Source: JBCCGI01 sp039029355 (GTDB lineage: Bacteria; Planctomycetota; UBA1135; GCA-002686595). Taken from it: DNA of 64,000 nucleotides. A program made the position numbers and the translations under genes. The stretch is taken from the NCBI GenBank assembly GCA_039029355.1, contig JBCCGI010000042.1, forward strand, positions 1 to 64,000, given 5' to 3'. Positions 17,601 through 25,613 of the stretch are shown one piece after another (position 1 is the stretch's first letter; each line of letters opens with the position of its first letter). Below the pieces are notes generated by a model. It was not told the DNA's origin, did no database searches, and saw nothing but the letters and a program-made list of their open reading frames with translations.

Positions 17601-17690
17601 TCAACAACGCCTACGGACCGGCCGCGCGGGGCTGCAGCAGCAACACACGCACAGGACGGGGTGTAGGGCGTTCGAGAGGGTCGTCTTCAT
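17601..17690 (-). CDS. Poly-cysteine leader peptide (putative attenuator peptide)
   Basis: A 29-codon reading frame from ATG at 17690 to TGA at 17603-17601. Codons 14-19 are Cys, Val, Cys, Cys, Cys, Cys (TGC GTG TGT TGC TGC TGC), and the last codon is also Cys. It starts about 10 bases after a -10-like box, so its transcript would be leaderless or almost so, and it ends just before a strong intrinsic terminator. This matches ribosome-mediated attenuation, in which shortage of charged Cys-tRNA stalls the ribosome and changes downstream RNA folding. Mycobacteria have poly-Cys leaderless short frames that act this way. An alternative is a small Cys-rich precursor peptide modified by the ATP-grasp enzyme; the terminator between them argues for attenuation. 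Confidence 0.72.
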   Translation of the reverse strand: MKTTLSNALHPVLCVCCCCSPARPVRRRC

Positions 17691-17700
17691 CGCTGGGCGG

Positions 17701-17729
17701 AAATTAGGCGGAGATTCGAAGTCCGTCAA
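17701..17729 (-). promoter_or_regulatory. Sigma-70-like promoter for the leader/ATP-grasp/oxidase operon
   Basis: On the minus strand TTGACG (17729-17724) is followed after 17 bases by TAATTT (17706-17701). The predicted transcription start, about 7 bases later, falls within roughly 4 bases of the leader peptide ATG at 17690, and no Shine-Dalgarno sequence is present. The -35 is near consensus and the -10 is weak. Confidence 0.6.
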
Positions 17730-17781
17730 GGGGGCTTCTTCCGTCTCCGTGCGTCCTTTCTCGGTCCTCTGCGCGCGCCGG

Positions 17782-20301
17782 CTACAGCTGCAGGCGGAGG
17801 CGCACCACTTCGGTCGAGGCGTAGCAACCCGGGCAGCTGGGGTTGAGCACGGCGCCCGCGAGGTTGGCCACGATGTACTGCGCGTAGAGCTCTAGCCCGA
17901 CGCTCGACGGGTTCTGCACGTACGCGATGCTGCGTCCCGCGACACCCGCGCCGTCCACCGTTCCGGCCGCCTTCTGGACGTAGAACGGGGCCCCCGGGTC
18001 GAGCCAGAAATGCGCCCCGGGAAACACCGCGTCCTCGGGCTCGCAGCCCGGGGCTCCGGGCGTGCACACCAGCGACGAGCCGATGCTCAGGAACGCCGTC
18101 CAGCCCGGCTCGGCGTTGAAGCATGAGACCGTGAACGCGGAGCTCTCGAACGGATCGGTGTCGACCGCGATCCCGAGCGGCGGCGCCGGCGGCGAACCGA
18201 ACTTGTCGTAGCCCGGCGGCGTCTCGTCCACGAGCTCGACGTTGGGGGGCGGCGCGCCGTAGTCGCGCACAGCGGCGTACGCGCGCCGCCCGGCGACCAG
18301 GTACTTCTTCATCGCCTGGATCTCGGGCTGCGTGCCGACCCACCACTCCAGCAGGCCGGCGCCCGACAGGGCTTCCTTCGCCTCGAAGTTCTTGATCCGG
18401 TGGTTCACGAAGTCCGCGTAGATCGTGAAGTACTCGGCCGTCGCGGCGTCGGCGACCGGGCGGTCGTCGACGACGACGTAGATCGCGCCGGTGTGGCTGG
18501 TGGTCAGCGGATTGACCACGCTGTAGCCGGCGCGCGCCGCGAGCCAGCCGCTCTTCGCGACCGGGACCTCGACCTCGAACGCGAAGATCTTGCCGTCGAC
18601 GCCCGTGTCGAAGTCGCGCAGCGAGGGGGTCGAGCCGGTCCACGGCGCCAGACCGCCGTTGAGGAGCAGCTCGATCTGCCCGATCAGATCGAAGGGCGGC
18701 TCGGACCGGTACGTCACCCGCGCGCGCAGGACGTCGGGGAAGCCGTCCTTCGTGTCCACGTACACCGTGCCGCCCGGCGAGACGGGAGCGGTGCCGCTGA
18801 CGTCGCTCGGCGCGTAGACCTCGACGCCCAGGAACTGATGCCCGCCGGCGACGACCGAGCTGCGGCCCTGTCGCAGGTTGCGGAGCCAGGTTTGTTGCGT
18901 CGCCGGCTCGCCGGGTTGCAGCTGGACGTACGTCGTGGGCTGCCACAGCACGTTGGAGCCCACCGCGCACGGGTAGTCGCTGCCGCCCGAGATGGCGACG
19001 CGCTGCCCCGCCGAGAGCAGCTTGTAGTAGAGCCCGAACCAGCGGTCGTCGAGCTCCGGCTTGTCCGGAGGCTCGCACGCGTAGGGCGGCGTCGCATTCG
19101 AGTCGAGCTTGGTCGCCTCGAGGAAGTCGATCAGCCCAAAGGCGACGTCGAACGGCGCGAAGACCGGCCGGCTGATGTCGACCGTCTCGGGCAGGCTGAC
19201 GAACGGGCCGGCGCCGATCTCGGCGGGCTCCCCCAGAACCAGGATGCGCGGGAAGGCGAGCCCGACGTCGCTCGGCGTCACGCGCGCGTCGTGCCCGACC
19301 AGCGCCGGGTTGGGGCTGAGGCCGAAGGGATCCTCGGGGGCGGTCCAGTCCCAACCGCCCGCGCAGACGTCGGCGTACAGCCCGACCTCGTGCTCGCCCG
19401 AGTACGCGCCGATCGGCCAGCGCTCGTGGGCCCACCCCAGCGTGGCGGACGGGTTCGTCTCACGCATGTACTCCAGCACCGGGCGCGAGAACTTGCCGGT
19501 GCCGTCGTTCAGGTAGTGCTTGCCGGGCTCGAACGGCGGCGCGGGGAGGCCGAACTCGACCACGTTCTGCTCGGCTTGCTCCCACGGGTAGGGCTCGGGA
19601 CCCGCCTCGGCGCCGCCGAAGTCGTTCGGCCGGTTGAGGAAGTGGAAGATGTCCGCCCCATCGACGCCGATGCCCAGCGCGCTGATGTGGCCCCACTTGG
19701 AGACCGAGAACTGCGACACCTCGAGCGCGGTGTAGATGTTCTCCGGGTCGCCGACCGTGTGCGGGTGCTCGCCGCCGCCCAGCAGGTACGTCAGGTCCGA
19801 GCTCGGGACCGGCGGGTCCTGGGTGTAGTCGAAGCCCTCGTTGGTCGTGAAGTGCAGCTTGAGCTGGTCCGGGTTGAGCGGACCCACGGCCCAAAGCAGA
19901 AGCTGCCCGTACTCCCACCCGAAGTACTCCATCAGCGAGCGGACCTGCTCGACCGGTCGGCGCGGCAGGAGCGGCGTCTGCGGGTCCGGCGGATCGCAGC
20001 AGGTTGGGCAGCCCTGGACGTGCAGGTGCGTGCTCCCCGGATGCCACCGCGCGGGCGGCTTCACGAGGAACGGCGTGGGGGGGATGCACCCAGGCTCGAG
20101 GCAGCCGTCCGTGGCGGCGAGGAGGTACTCGCGCAGCCCGGGATGGCGCTCGAAGAAGGACGGGTCCCCGGGGCGGTAGTCCGGAAACGTGTTCAGGATC
20201 TGCGCGATTGCCTGGCCGGGATCGACGTGGTCGTGCCCCTCTTCGCAGTCGTGCGGGAGCAGGGGAACCAGGGCAAGGAGGAGGGGGGCGGGGGCGTACA
20301 T
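17782..20301 (-). CDS. Secreted CehA/McbA-like (PHP-type) metallohydrolase, putative
   Basis: An 839-residue exported protein with an N-terminal hydrophobic segment (LLLALVPLLP). A possible metal site THLHV lies at 91-95, and AISGGSDYPCAVGSN near 437-450 resembles the late Asp/His site of CehA/McbA-type PHP hydrolases. IGVDGADIFHFLN and HEVGLYADVCAGGWDW lie between. A beta-sandwich part (about 470-620) precedes the C-terminal module seen in neighbouring secreted proteins, here with LYAQYIVANLAG. Cys-rich segments (GCPTCC; CPGCY) suggest disulfides outside the cytoplasm. I start at the ATG at 20301; an in-frame GTG lies five codons upstream, and neither has a clear ribosome site. Substrate unknown; the family name is tentative. 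Confidence 0.6.
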   Translation of the reverse strand: MYAPAPLLLALVPLLPHDCEEGHDHVDPGQAIAQILNTFPDYRPGDPSFFERHPGLREYLLAATDGCLEPGCIPPTPFLVKPPARWHPGSTHLHVQGCPTCCDPPDPQTPLLPRRPVEQVRSLMEYFGWEYGQLLLWAVGPLNPDQLKLHFTTNEGFDYTQDPPVPSSDLTYLLGGGEHPHTVGDPENIYTALEVSQFSVSKWGHISALGIGVDGADIFHFLNRPNDFGGAEAGPEPYPWEQAEQNVVEFGLPAPPFEPGKHYLNDGTGKFSRPVLEYMRETNPSATLGWAHERWPIGAYSGEHEVGLYADVCAGGWDWTAPEDPFGLSPNPALVGHDARVTPSDVGLAFPRILVLGEPAEIGAGPFVSLPETVDISRPVFAPFDVAFGLIDFLEATKLDSNATPPYACEPPDKPELDDRWFGLYYKLLSAGQRVAISGGSDYPCAVGSNVLWQPTTYVQLQPGEPATQQTWLRNLRQGRSSVVAGGHQFLGVEVYAPSDVSGTAPVSPGGTVYVDTKDGFPDVLRARVTYRSEPPFDLIGQIELLLNGGLAPWTGSTPSLRDFDTGVDGKIFAFEVEVPVAKSGWLAARAGYSVVNPLTTSHTGAIYVVVDDRPVADAATAEYFTIYADFVNHRIKNFEAKEALSGAGLLEWWVGTQPEIQAMKKYLVAGRRAYAAVRDYGAPPPNVELVDETPPGYDKFGSPPAPPLGIAVDTDPFESSAFTVSCFNAEPGWTAFLSIGSSLVCTPGAPGCEPEDAVFPGAHFWLDPGAPFYVQKAAGTVDGAGVAGRSIAYVQNPSSVGLELYAQYIVANLAGAVLNPSCPGCYASTEVVRLRLQL

Positions 20302-20313
20302 GACAGGAGCGCA

Positions 20314-20336
20314 CACCGGCCTGGCCTAGGCCGGTG
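20314..20336. other. Palindrome upstream of metallohydrolase-like gene
   Basis: An 8-bp inverted repeat (CACCGGCC and GGCCGGTG with 7 bases between) lies immediately upstream of the minus-strand start, inside the 225-base gap to the divergent ECF gene. It could be an operator or leader hairpin. The remaining gap holds a run of nine G and a TTTTTTGGAGG segment but no gene. Confidence 0.35.
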
Positions 20337-20526
20337 CATGAGGGGGGGGGCGTAGGGCAGCGCCGAGCCTCCCAGGCAGGGCGCGAAATGACAAGATACA
20401 AGAACGCCAGGAGCCCCCCGCCGCGACTCGCCCGTCGGGCACTTTTTTGGAGGTCGACGGTAAGGTCGGCGATCGGGTTCGTTCCTGCCCTGCGGGAGGC
20501 CACTCCGACCCCGCCTCCTTCCCCTC

Positions 20527-21138
20527 ATGAGTGATCCGAGCATTACCCACACGACGCGCGAGCTCCTGCTCGCCCTGCGAACCGACGATGACGAGGGCGA
20601 CTGGCGTCGCTTCGACCTCCGCTACCGGCCGCTCCTGGCCGGCGTGCTGCGGCGGATGGGGCTGCGTGACGCGGACGCGGAGGACCTCGCGCAGGAGGTG
20701 CTGGTCCGCTTCATCACGGCCCTACGCGACGGCTCCTTTCAGGCCGGCCCACACCGGCTGCGCGGGTGGCTCGTGCGCACCGCGCGCTGGCGGGCGATCG
20801 ACCACTTTCGCGTCCGGCGTCCGGACCCGGTGCGGGACTCGGTGCTGGTTGAGCTCCCCGGCGCGGAGGCGTTCGAGGCCGCCTGGGAGCGCGAGCAGAA
20901 GGAGCGGGTGCTCGCCGAGGCCGTCCGCGTCCTGCGGACGTCGGGTTCGTTCATCGAGAGCACCGTGCAGGTCTTCGAGCGTACGGTCCTCCAGGAGCGC
21001 CCGGTCCAGGAGGTGGCCGACGAGCTGGGGATGACCGTCGGCGCGGCGTACGTCGCGAAGCACCGCTATACGAAGAGCCTCAAGGCGGTCATCGCCCGGA
21101 TCGAGGCCGCCTACAACGACGATCCGAGCATCGAGTGA
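20527..21138 (+). CDS. ECF-type RNA polymerase sigma factor
   Basis: A 203-residue group 4 sigma factor. Region 2 is at about residues 22-92 (WRRFDLRYRPLLAGVLRRMGLRDADAEDLAQEVLVRFI, then RGWLVRTARWRAIDHFR with the DNA-melting aromatic residues). Region 4 is at about 140-195 (VFERTVLQERPVQEVADELGMTVGAAYVAKHRYTKSLKAVI). The short linker and the YVAKHR helix resemble planctomycete ECF factors that often sit next to receptor kinases; here none is adjacent. It is followed 46 bases later by a secreted beta-helix protein on the same strand, a plausible target or operon partner. Confidence 0.88.
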   Translation: MSDPSITHTTRELLLALRTDDDEGDWRRFDLRYRPLLAGVLRRMGLRDADAEDLAQEVLVRFITALRDGSFQAGPHRLRGWLVRTARWRAIDHFRVRRPDPVRDSVLVELPGAEAFEAAWEREQKERVLAEAVRVLRTSGSFIESTVQVFERTVLQERPVQEVADELGMTVGAAYVAKHRYTKSLKAVIARIEAAYNDDPSIE

Positions 21139-21184
21139 CGGGTGCGTGACACCGGCGCGCGGCGCGGCGCCGACAATCGGGCGC

Positions 21185-22477
21185 ATGAAGGCCCACCACT
21201 TCCACCCCCTGTTGCTCGCCTCGCTCGCCCTCCCCGCGCTCGCCGACGTTCGCACCGTCGGTCCTCCCGGCAGCGGTGCCGACTTCCAGCAGATCCAGCC
21301 AGCGATCGGCGCGTCGCAGCCCGGCGATGTGGTGCTCGTCGCCGCCGGGCTCTACTCGGACTTCGTGCTCAACAAGCCGATCCTGGTGCAAGGTGCCGGC
21401 CCCGACGAGACGATCGTGGTCGCGAGCACCATCTTCGATTCCATCCCGAGCGCGGCGGTGATCGAGATCGAGGCGGGAGAGGCCGCCTCGATCGCCGGCA
21501 TGACGATCGCCAAGGCCGAGGCGAGCGCGTTCAACGCGAGCCCCGGCGCTCAGGTCGAGGACTGCGCAGGGACCGTCGTGCTGCACGACATCGACTTCGA
21601 CTCCGTGCAGGGACGCGAGGCGCTCCTCGTCGTCGGCACGACGGCGGCGGTGGTGTCCGCGTCGTACGCCGTGGGCGGCGGGATCGACGCGGGGTTCGCA
21701 GGCGTGACCGACCCCGTCTTCTGCATGAGCGCGTCCGACTCGCGCTTCTTGGTCGTGGACTCCCTGGTTGAGTCGCCGCCGGACCTGTTCCTGTTCACCC
21801 TGCCGTCCTTCAACGAGACGGCCGGCTTCCAGCGCTCCGACGTCCTCTTCGCGGGGAGCACCGTGGTCGGTGCCAACATGGACTCGCCCTTCCTGATCGA
21901 GGGCGGCGACGCGGTCTGGTCGTTCGACTCGAACATCGAGATCGCGGGATCGCTCTTGCGGGGCGGTCAGGGCCAGGCCTCGACTTCCTTCGTCCCGGGC
22001 GGGTACGGGCTGCGGCTCGCTGGGCTGTCTGCTGGACTCGCGTATGCGGACGGCGTCGTGCAGGGCGGGCTGGACGGCGACGGGCTCGTCGAACAGGACC
22101 CGCTGCTGATCGAGCCCGGATCGAGCTTCGTCCAGAGCGCGAGCTTCCTGCCCACGATCCGTGCGACGGTCCGCCGGTCCGCGCCCGGCGAGACGATCGA
22201 GCTGGTGCTGAGCGGCGCGCCGAGCTCCGGCGGTCAGCTGTTCGCCTCGATCGCGCCCGGCGCGGCGCTCGAGGTCCCGGGGCTGGCGGGTGAGGTCTTC
22301 GTCGACCTCGGTGGCCTCGTCGACCTCGGCCCGGTCACGCTCGACGCCGCGGGCCAGGCGACGGTCGCCCTGCCCGCGACGCCGGCGCTTGCCGAGCCGA
22401 CGCTCGCGACCTTCCAGTGGCTTGAGGCCGGTGCGGGCGCCGTGTCGGCGCCCGCGTACGTCAGCCTCCTCCCGTAG
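21185..22477 (+). CDS. Secreted right-handed beta-helix protein
   Basis: A 430-residue exported protein. A signal peptide (MKAHHFHPLLLASLALPALA) leads to a start typical of pectate-lyase-fold surface proteins: VGPPGSGADFQQIQPAIGASQPGDVVLVAAGLYSDF then KPILVQGAGPDETIV, followed by short beta strands (VEDCAGTVVLHDIDF). Residues about 330-430 form the C-terminal module found in neighbouring exported proteins (PGETIELVLSG to ATFQWLEAG). The ATG at 21185 is chosen because it begins the signal peptide. No polysaccharide-lyase catalytic residues could be assigned. It resembles the protein at 25614-28046. It ends three bases from the convergent FG-GAP gene. Confidence 0.75.
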   Translation: MKAHHFHPLLLASLALPALADVRTVGPPGSGADFQQIQPAIGASQPGDVVLVAAGLYSDFVLNKPILVQGAGPDETIVVASTIFDSIPSAAVIEIEAGEAASIAGMTIAKAEASAFNASPGAQVEDCAGTVVLHDIDFDSVQGREALLVVGTTAAVVSASYAVGGGIDAGFAGVTDPVFCMSASDSRFLVVDSLVESPPDLFLFTLPSFNETAGFQRSDVLFAGSTVVGANMDSPFLIEGGDAVWSFDSNIEIAGSLLRGGQGQASTSFVPGGYGLRLAGLSAGLAYADGVVQGGLDGDGLVEQDPLLIEPGSSFVQSASFLPTIRATVRRSAPGETIELVLSGAPSSGGQLFASIAPGAALEVPGLAGEVFVDLGGLVDLGPVTLDAAGQATVALPATPALAEPTLATFQWLEAGAGAVSAPAYVSLLP

Positions 22478-22480
22478 CGA

Positions 22481-24925
22481 CTACAGGTCGAAGAGCTCGC
22501 CGAAGTCCAGGTTGGTGAACTGGAAGCCCGTCCCGACGGCCGCCTGCCAGAACACCGTGACTCCGGCGAGCGACGCCGTCGGCGGAACCACCGCGGTGAA
22601 GACGGCCTCGCCGCTTCCGTCGAGCAGGCCCTGGCTCACGTTCACCTCGAGCAGCGGGTCGACCTTGAGGATGCCGAACGGCGGCAGCTCGAGGAAGGTC
22701 GTGCCCAGGGAGAGCGACAGCACCCAAGCCTCGCCGGCCGGCCCGAACACGTCGACGCTCAGCGGGTCGCTCAACGTCGCGATCTCGCGCTGCACAACGT
22801 GCCGCTGGCGGTTGGTCCAAAGGCGACCATGGACGCCCGCGCGGCCTCCCGTGAAGAGGTCGATGTCGCCGTCGAGGTCGGCGTCGAAGCTGGCCAGCGT
22901 GTCGAGCGTCGCGCTGCCGTACCCGGCCAGGGCGTCGGGCGACTCGACCCAGCTGGCACCGTCGCCCTGGTTGGCGAAGGCGCGGAACCCGCTGCCGGTG
23001 CCGAGCACGATGTCGGCGTCACCGTCGCCGTCGAAGTCGTCCACCGCCAGGCCGCGACCGTCGAAGGGGGCGGGAAGTGGCAGCTGGGTGAACGACGACC
23101 CGTCGAAGCGCCACACCGCGTTGTTGCCTCCGGAGAGGGGCTCGGTGTCGACGTGCACCACGTCCAGGTCGAGGTCGCCGTCCATGTCCGCGACCGCGAT
23201 GTCGCCGAAGCTGCCCTGGGTGCTCGAGTGAGCCGCGGCGAGCGTCAGCACGCCCGTGCCATCGTTCTCGAAGAACCCGTTCAGCGCGAACAGCTCGTCC
23301 ACGCCGTCGAGGTCGAAGTCCGCCATCGCGAGGCGCCCGTTGGGCTGGGTCCCCGGGAGCCACTCGGCGGGCGCCTCCGAGAACACCCCCGTGCCGTCGT
23401 TCACCCGGTAGCGCAGGCTGATGAGGTCGACCAGCACGTCGAGGTCGCCGTCCGAGTCCGCGTCCCCGAGCGTCGCCCCGAAGTAGAGCCCGAACAGGTT
23501 GCCGAGATCCGCCGAGCTGTTGGCCAGCAGCGCGCCGCCCTGGTTGCGCAGCAGCCCGACCGGGCCGTTGTCGCGCGGCGTGGTAAGGGCGTCGAGGTCG
23601 GCGTCGCCGTCGAGGTCGGCGAGGAGCGCGTCCAGCGCTCCCTCGGCCGGAGGGTTCACCGCGCCGACGAGCTCGGCCAGGTCTCCGTCGCCGTCGTTGA
23701 GGAAGACGCGCTGCCCACCGATCGTGGCCGCGAACACGAGCAGGTCGTCGTCGCCGTCGTTGTCAAGGTCCCCGGCCACGGCCTGCTCGACGGCGAGCTC
23801 GACGCGGCTCTTGCGGCGGCGCGTGTCGAAGTGAAGCGCGCCGTCGCCGAGGAAGACCTCGGACTGCGTGCCGCGCAGGCCGAGCACGAGGTCCAGGTCC
23901 CCGTCGTCGTCGAGGTCCGCGGCGCCCGCGGCGTGCAGCGCGCCCTCAAACCCACTCAGCGGGTCCGCAACCGGCGTGAACGCGGCGGCGCCATCGCCTT
24001 CCAGCAGAAACTCGGGCGTTCCGCCCGGAGTGCCTAGGAGAGCGTCCAGATCGCCGTCCGCGTCCAGGTCCTCGAGCAGCACGAGCCGTACCGAGACGAT
24101 CCCCGCCGGCAAGGCGCCAAGCTCCTCTGCATAGGCGCCGGTGCCGTCGTTGCGCAGCACGTGCGACTTGAAGTCGTCTCCGACGAGCAGGTCGAGATCC
24201 CCGTCGAGGTCGAGGTCGCCGAACGCTGCGTCCCAGGTCTCGTCCGGATCCAGCTCGGGCAGGAGACCGGCGGCCACCGTCAGGTTCCCGCCGTCGTTCC
24301 GCAGCAGTTGATTCGGGTCGAAGGCTCCGTTGTTGGCGAGGAAGAGGTCCTCGTCCCCGTCGCCGTCGATGTCGCCGAACACGGCCTCGTTGGCCGAGAT
24401 CGCCCCCGCTGGAAGCGCCTCGCCCACGTACTGCGCGCCGTCCCAGCGGTAGATGCTCGTCCCAAACGCGCCCGGTGCGATGAAGGCGTCGAGGTCGCCG
24501 TCGCCCTCGAGGTCGGTGAGGTCGACGTCGGAGAGGGGTGGCCCGAAGACGGGGCCGACCGGCAGCCCCACGCCGGACGCCTCGACGAGGGCTCCGTTCC
24601 CGTCGCCGAGGTAGAGCGCAGCGCCGCCGCTGCTGAAGCCGAGCAGCAGATCCAGCTCTCCGTCCCCGTCGGCGTCGCCCACGGCTCCGCTCGCGGCGCC
24701 ATCGCCGACCGTCCCGCTGCGCCGGAAGATCCCGCGCCCGAGCCCGCGCTGGATCGCGCCGTCGCCGACCAGGATCAGGTCTTCGATCCCATCGCCGTCG
24801 AGGTCTTCGAGGAAGACGTTGGTGTTGAAGGCGTCGTCCCAGTCCACCAAGGCCCGGTCCTCGCCAAAGCGGAGATCCTGCGCGCCGGTTGCGAGCAGGA
24901 AGCAAGCGAAGGTTGTCAGTGACAT
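22481..24925 (-). CDS. Secreted FG-GAP/VCBS repeat protein
   Basis: An 814-residue exported protein with more than a dozen repeats of the form DLDGDGxxDLxxG (for example LEDLDGDGIEDLILVGDG, VGDADGDGELDLLLG, DIDGDGDEDLFLANNG). These are the calcium-binding loops of FG-GAP/VCBS beta-propellers like those of integrin alpha chains. A short signal peptide (MSLTTFACFLLATGAQ) is followed directly by repeats. The last 110 residues are the C-terminal module shared in this window (LDGSGEAVFTAVV to VFWQAAVG). I use the ATG at 24925, with AGGAGA upstream, instead of the longer in-frame start. It is probably a surface or periplasmic adhesin or scaffold. Confidence 0.85.
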   Translation of the reverse strand: MSLTTFACFLLATGAQDLRFGEDRALVDWDDAFNTNVFLEDLDGDGIEDLILVGDGAIQRGLGRGIFRRSGTVGDGAASGAVGDADGDGELDLLLGFSSGGAALYLGDGNGALVEASGVGLPVGPVFGPPLSDVDLTDLEGDGDLDAFIAPGAFGTSIYRWDGAQYVGEALPAGAISANEAVFGDIDGDGDEDLFLANNGAFDPNQLLRNDGGNLTVAAGLLPELDPDETWDAAFGDLDLDGDLDLLVGDDFKSHVLRNDGTGAYAEELGALPAGIVSVRLVLLEDLDADGDLDALLGTPGGTPEFLLEGDGAAAFTPVADPLSGFEGALHAAGAADLDDDGDLDLVLGLRGTQSEVFLGDGALHFDTRRRKSRVELAVEQAVAGDLDNDGDDDLLVFAATIGGQRVFLNDGDGDLAELVGAVNPPAEGALDALLADLDGDADLDALTTPRDNGPVGLLRNQGGALLANSSADLGNLFGLYFGATLGDADSDGDLDVLVDLISLRYRVNDGTGVFSEAPAEWLPGTQPNGRLAMADFDLDGVDELFALNGFFENDGTGVLTLAAAHSSTQGSFGDIAVADMDGDLDLDVVHVDTEPLSGGNNAVWRFDGSSFTQLPLPAPFDGRGLAVDDFDGDGDADIVLGTGSGFRAFANQGDGASWVESPDALAGYGSATLDTLASFDADLDGDIDLFTGGRAGVHGRLWTNRQRHVVQREIATLSDPLSVDVFGPAGEAWVLSLSLGTTFLELPPFGILKVDPLLEVNVSQGLLDGSGEAVFTAVVPPTASLAGVTVFWQAAVGTGFQFTNLDFGELFDL

Positions 24926-25010
24926 CCCTAGGTCTCCTTGTTGCTTGGGGGGGATGCCCGAACCGGAAATCCGCGGCGATCTCGCCGGGCTTCTCGGCGC
25001 TTTTCCACCC

Positions 25011-25469
25011 GGGCCTGGTCGCGCGCGACAGCGCATTGAGCCTCTACGACACCAGGGTCGTCGGCGGCACCGCGCACGGTGCCGCCTTCGCGATCTTTGG
25101 TCCGGTGGCCGGAGACGGCGGGCCGGCGGCCGTCCTCAACAACGTGTTCGCGGTGCTTGGCGGCGCCTCGACGGTCCGCCGGGCGTGCTCGGGTTCCTGG
25201 CCTTCGGCGGGGCGCCGTTCGACCTGTTCCAGCCGGCGCTGTCGGGGATCATCCTGGTCGAGCCGCCGTACCTCGTGCCCAAGCTCGGCGTCCTGAGTGG
25301 GACCGGGAAGCTGTCGACGCAGCTCTCCCTTCCGGATCTGCCCAAGGGCGTGCAGTCGAAGGTGTTCTTCGGTCAGGTCGGGTACCTGTGCGCCTCGTCG
25401 AACGTGGTCCTGGGCGCGCCGTCGGCGCTGCTGCAGCTCGACGCGTCCTTCTGGGTTTCCCAGCGATGA
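25011..25469 (+). pseudogene. Decayed 3' fragment of the adjacent beta-helix gene
   Basis: This stretch matches two separate parts of the next gene. The first part (about 25011-25175) matches 27290-27450 (GLVARDSALSLYDT, then VAGDGGPA and NVFAVLGGA). The second (about 25190-25460) matches 27783-28046 (FLAFGGAPFDLFQPALSGIILVEPP to ALLQLDASF). About 330 bases between them are deleted and the halves are in different frames, so no intact protein results. The final stop of the parent is lost and reading runs on to a TGA at 25467. It marks a tandem duplication followed by decay. Confidence 0.88.
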
Positions 25470-25613
25470 GGCGTCGCCGAGGCGGATGCCGAAAAGCGGG
25501 AATCGCCTGCGCTGGGGCGTTGGAGCCGCGCGCGGGTTCCCAGATCGTAAGGACTCGCATACGGTCGGTAGGGCTCGCCCGCCCTCGCTACTCGCACCAA
25601 CGGGAGAAACACG

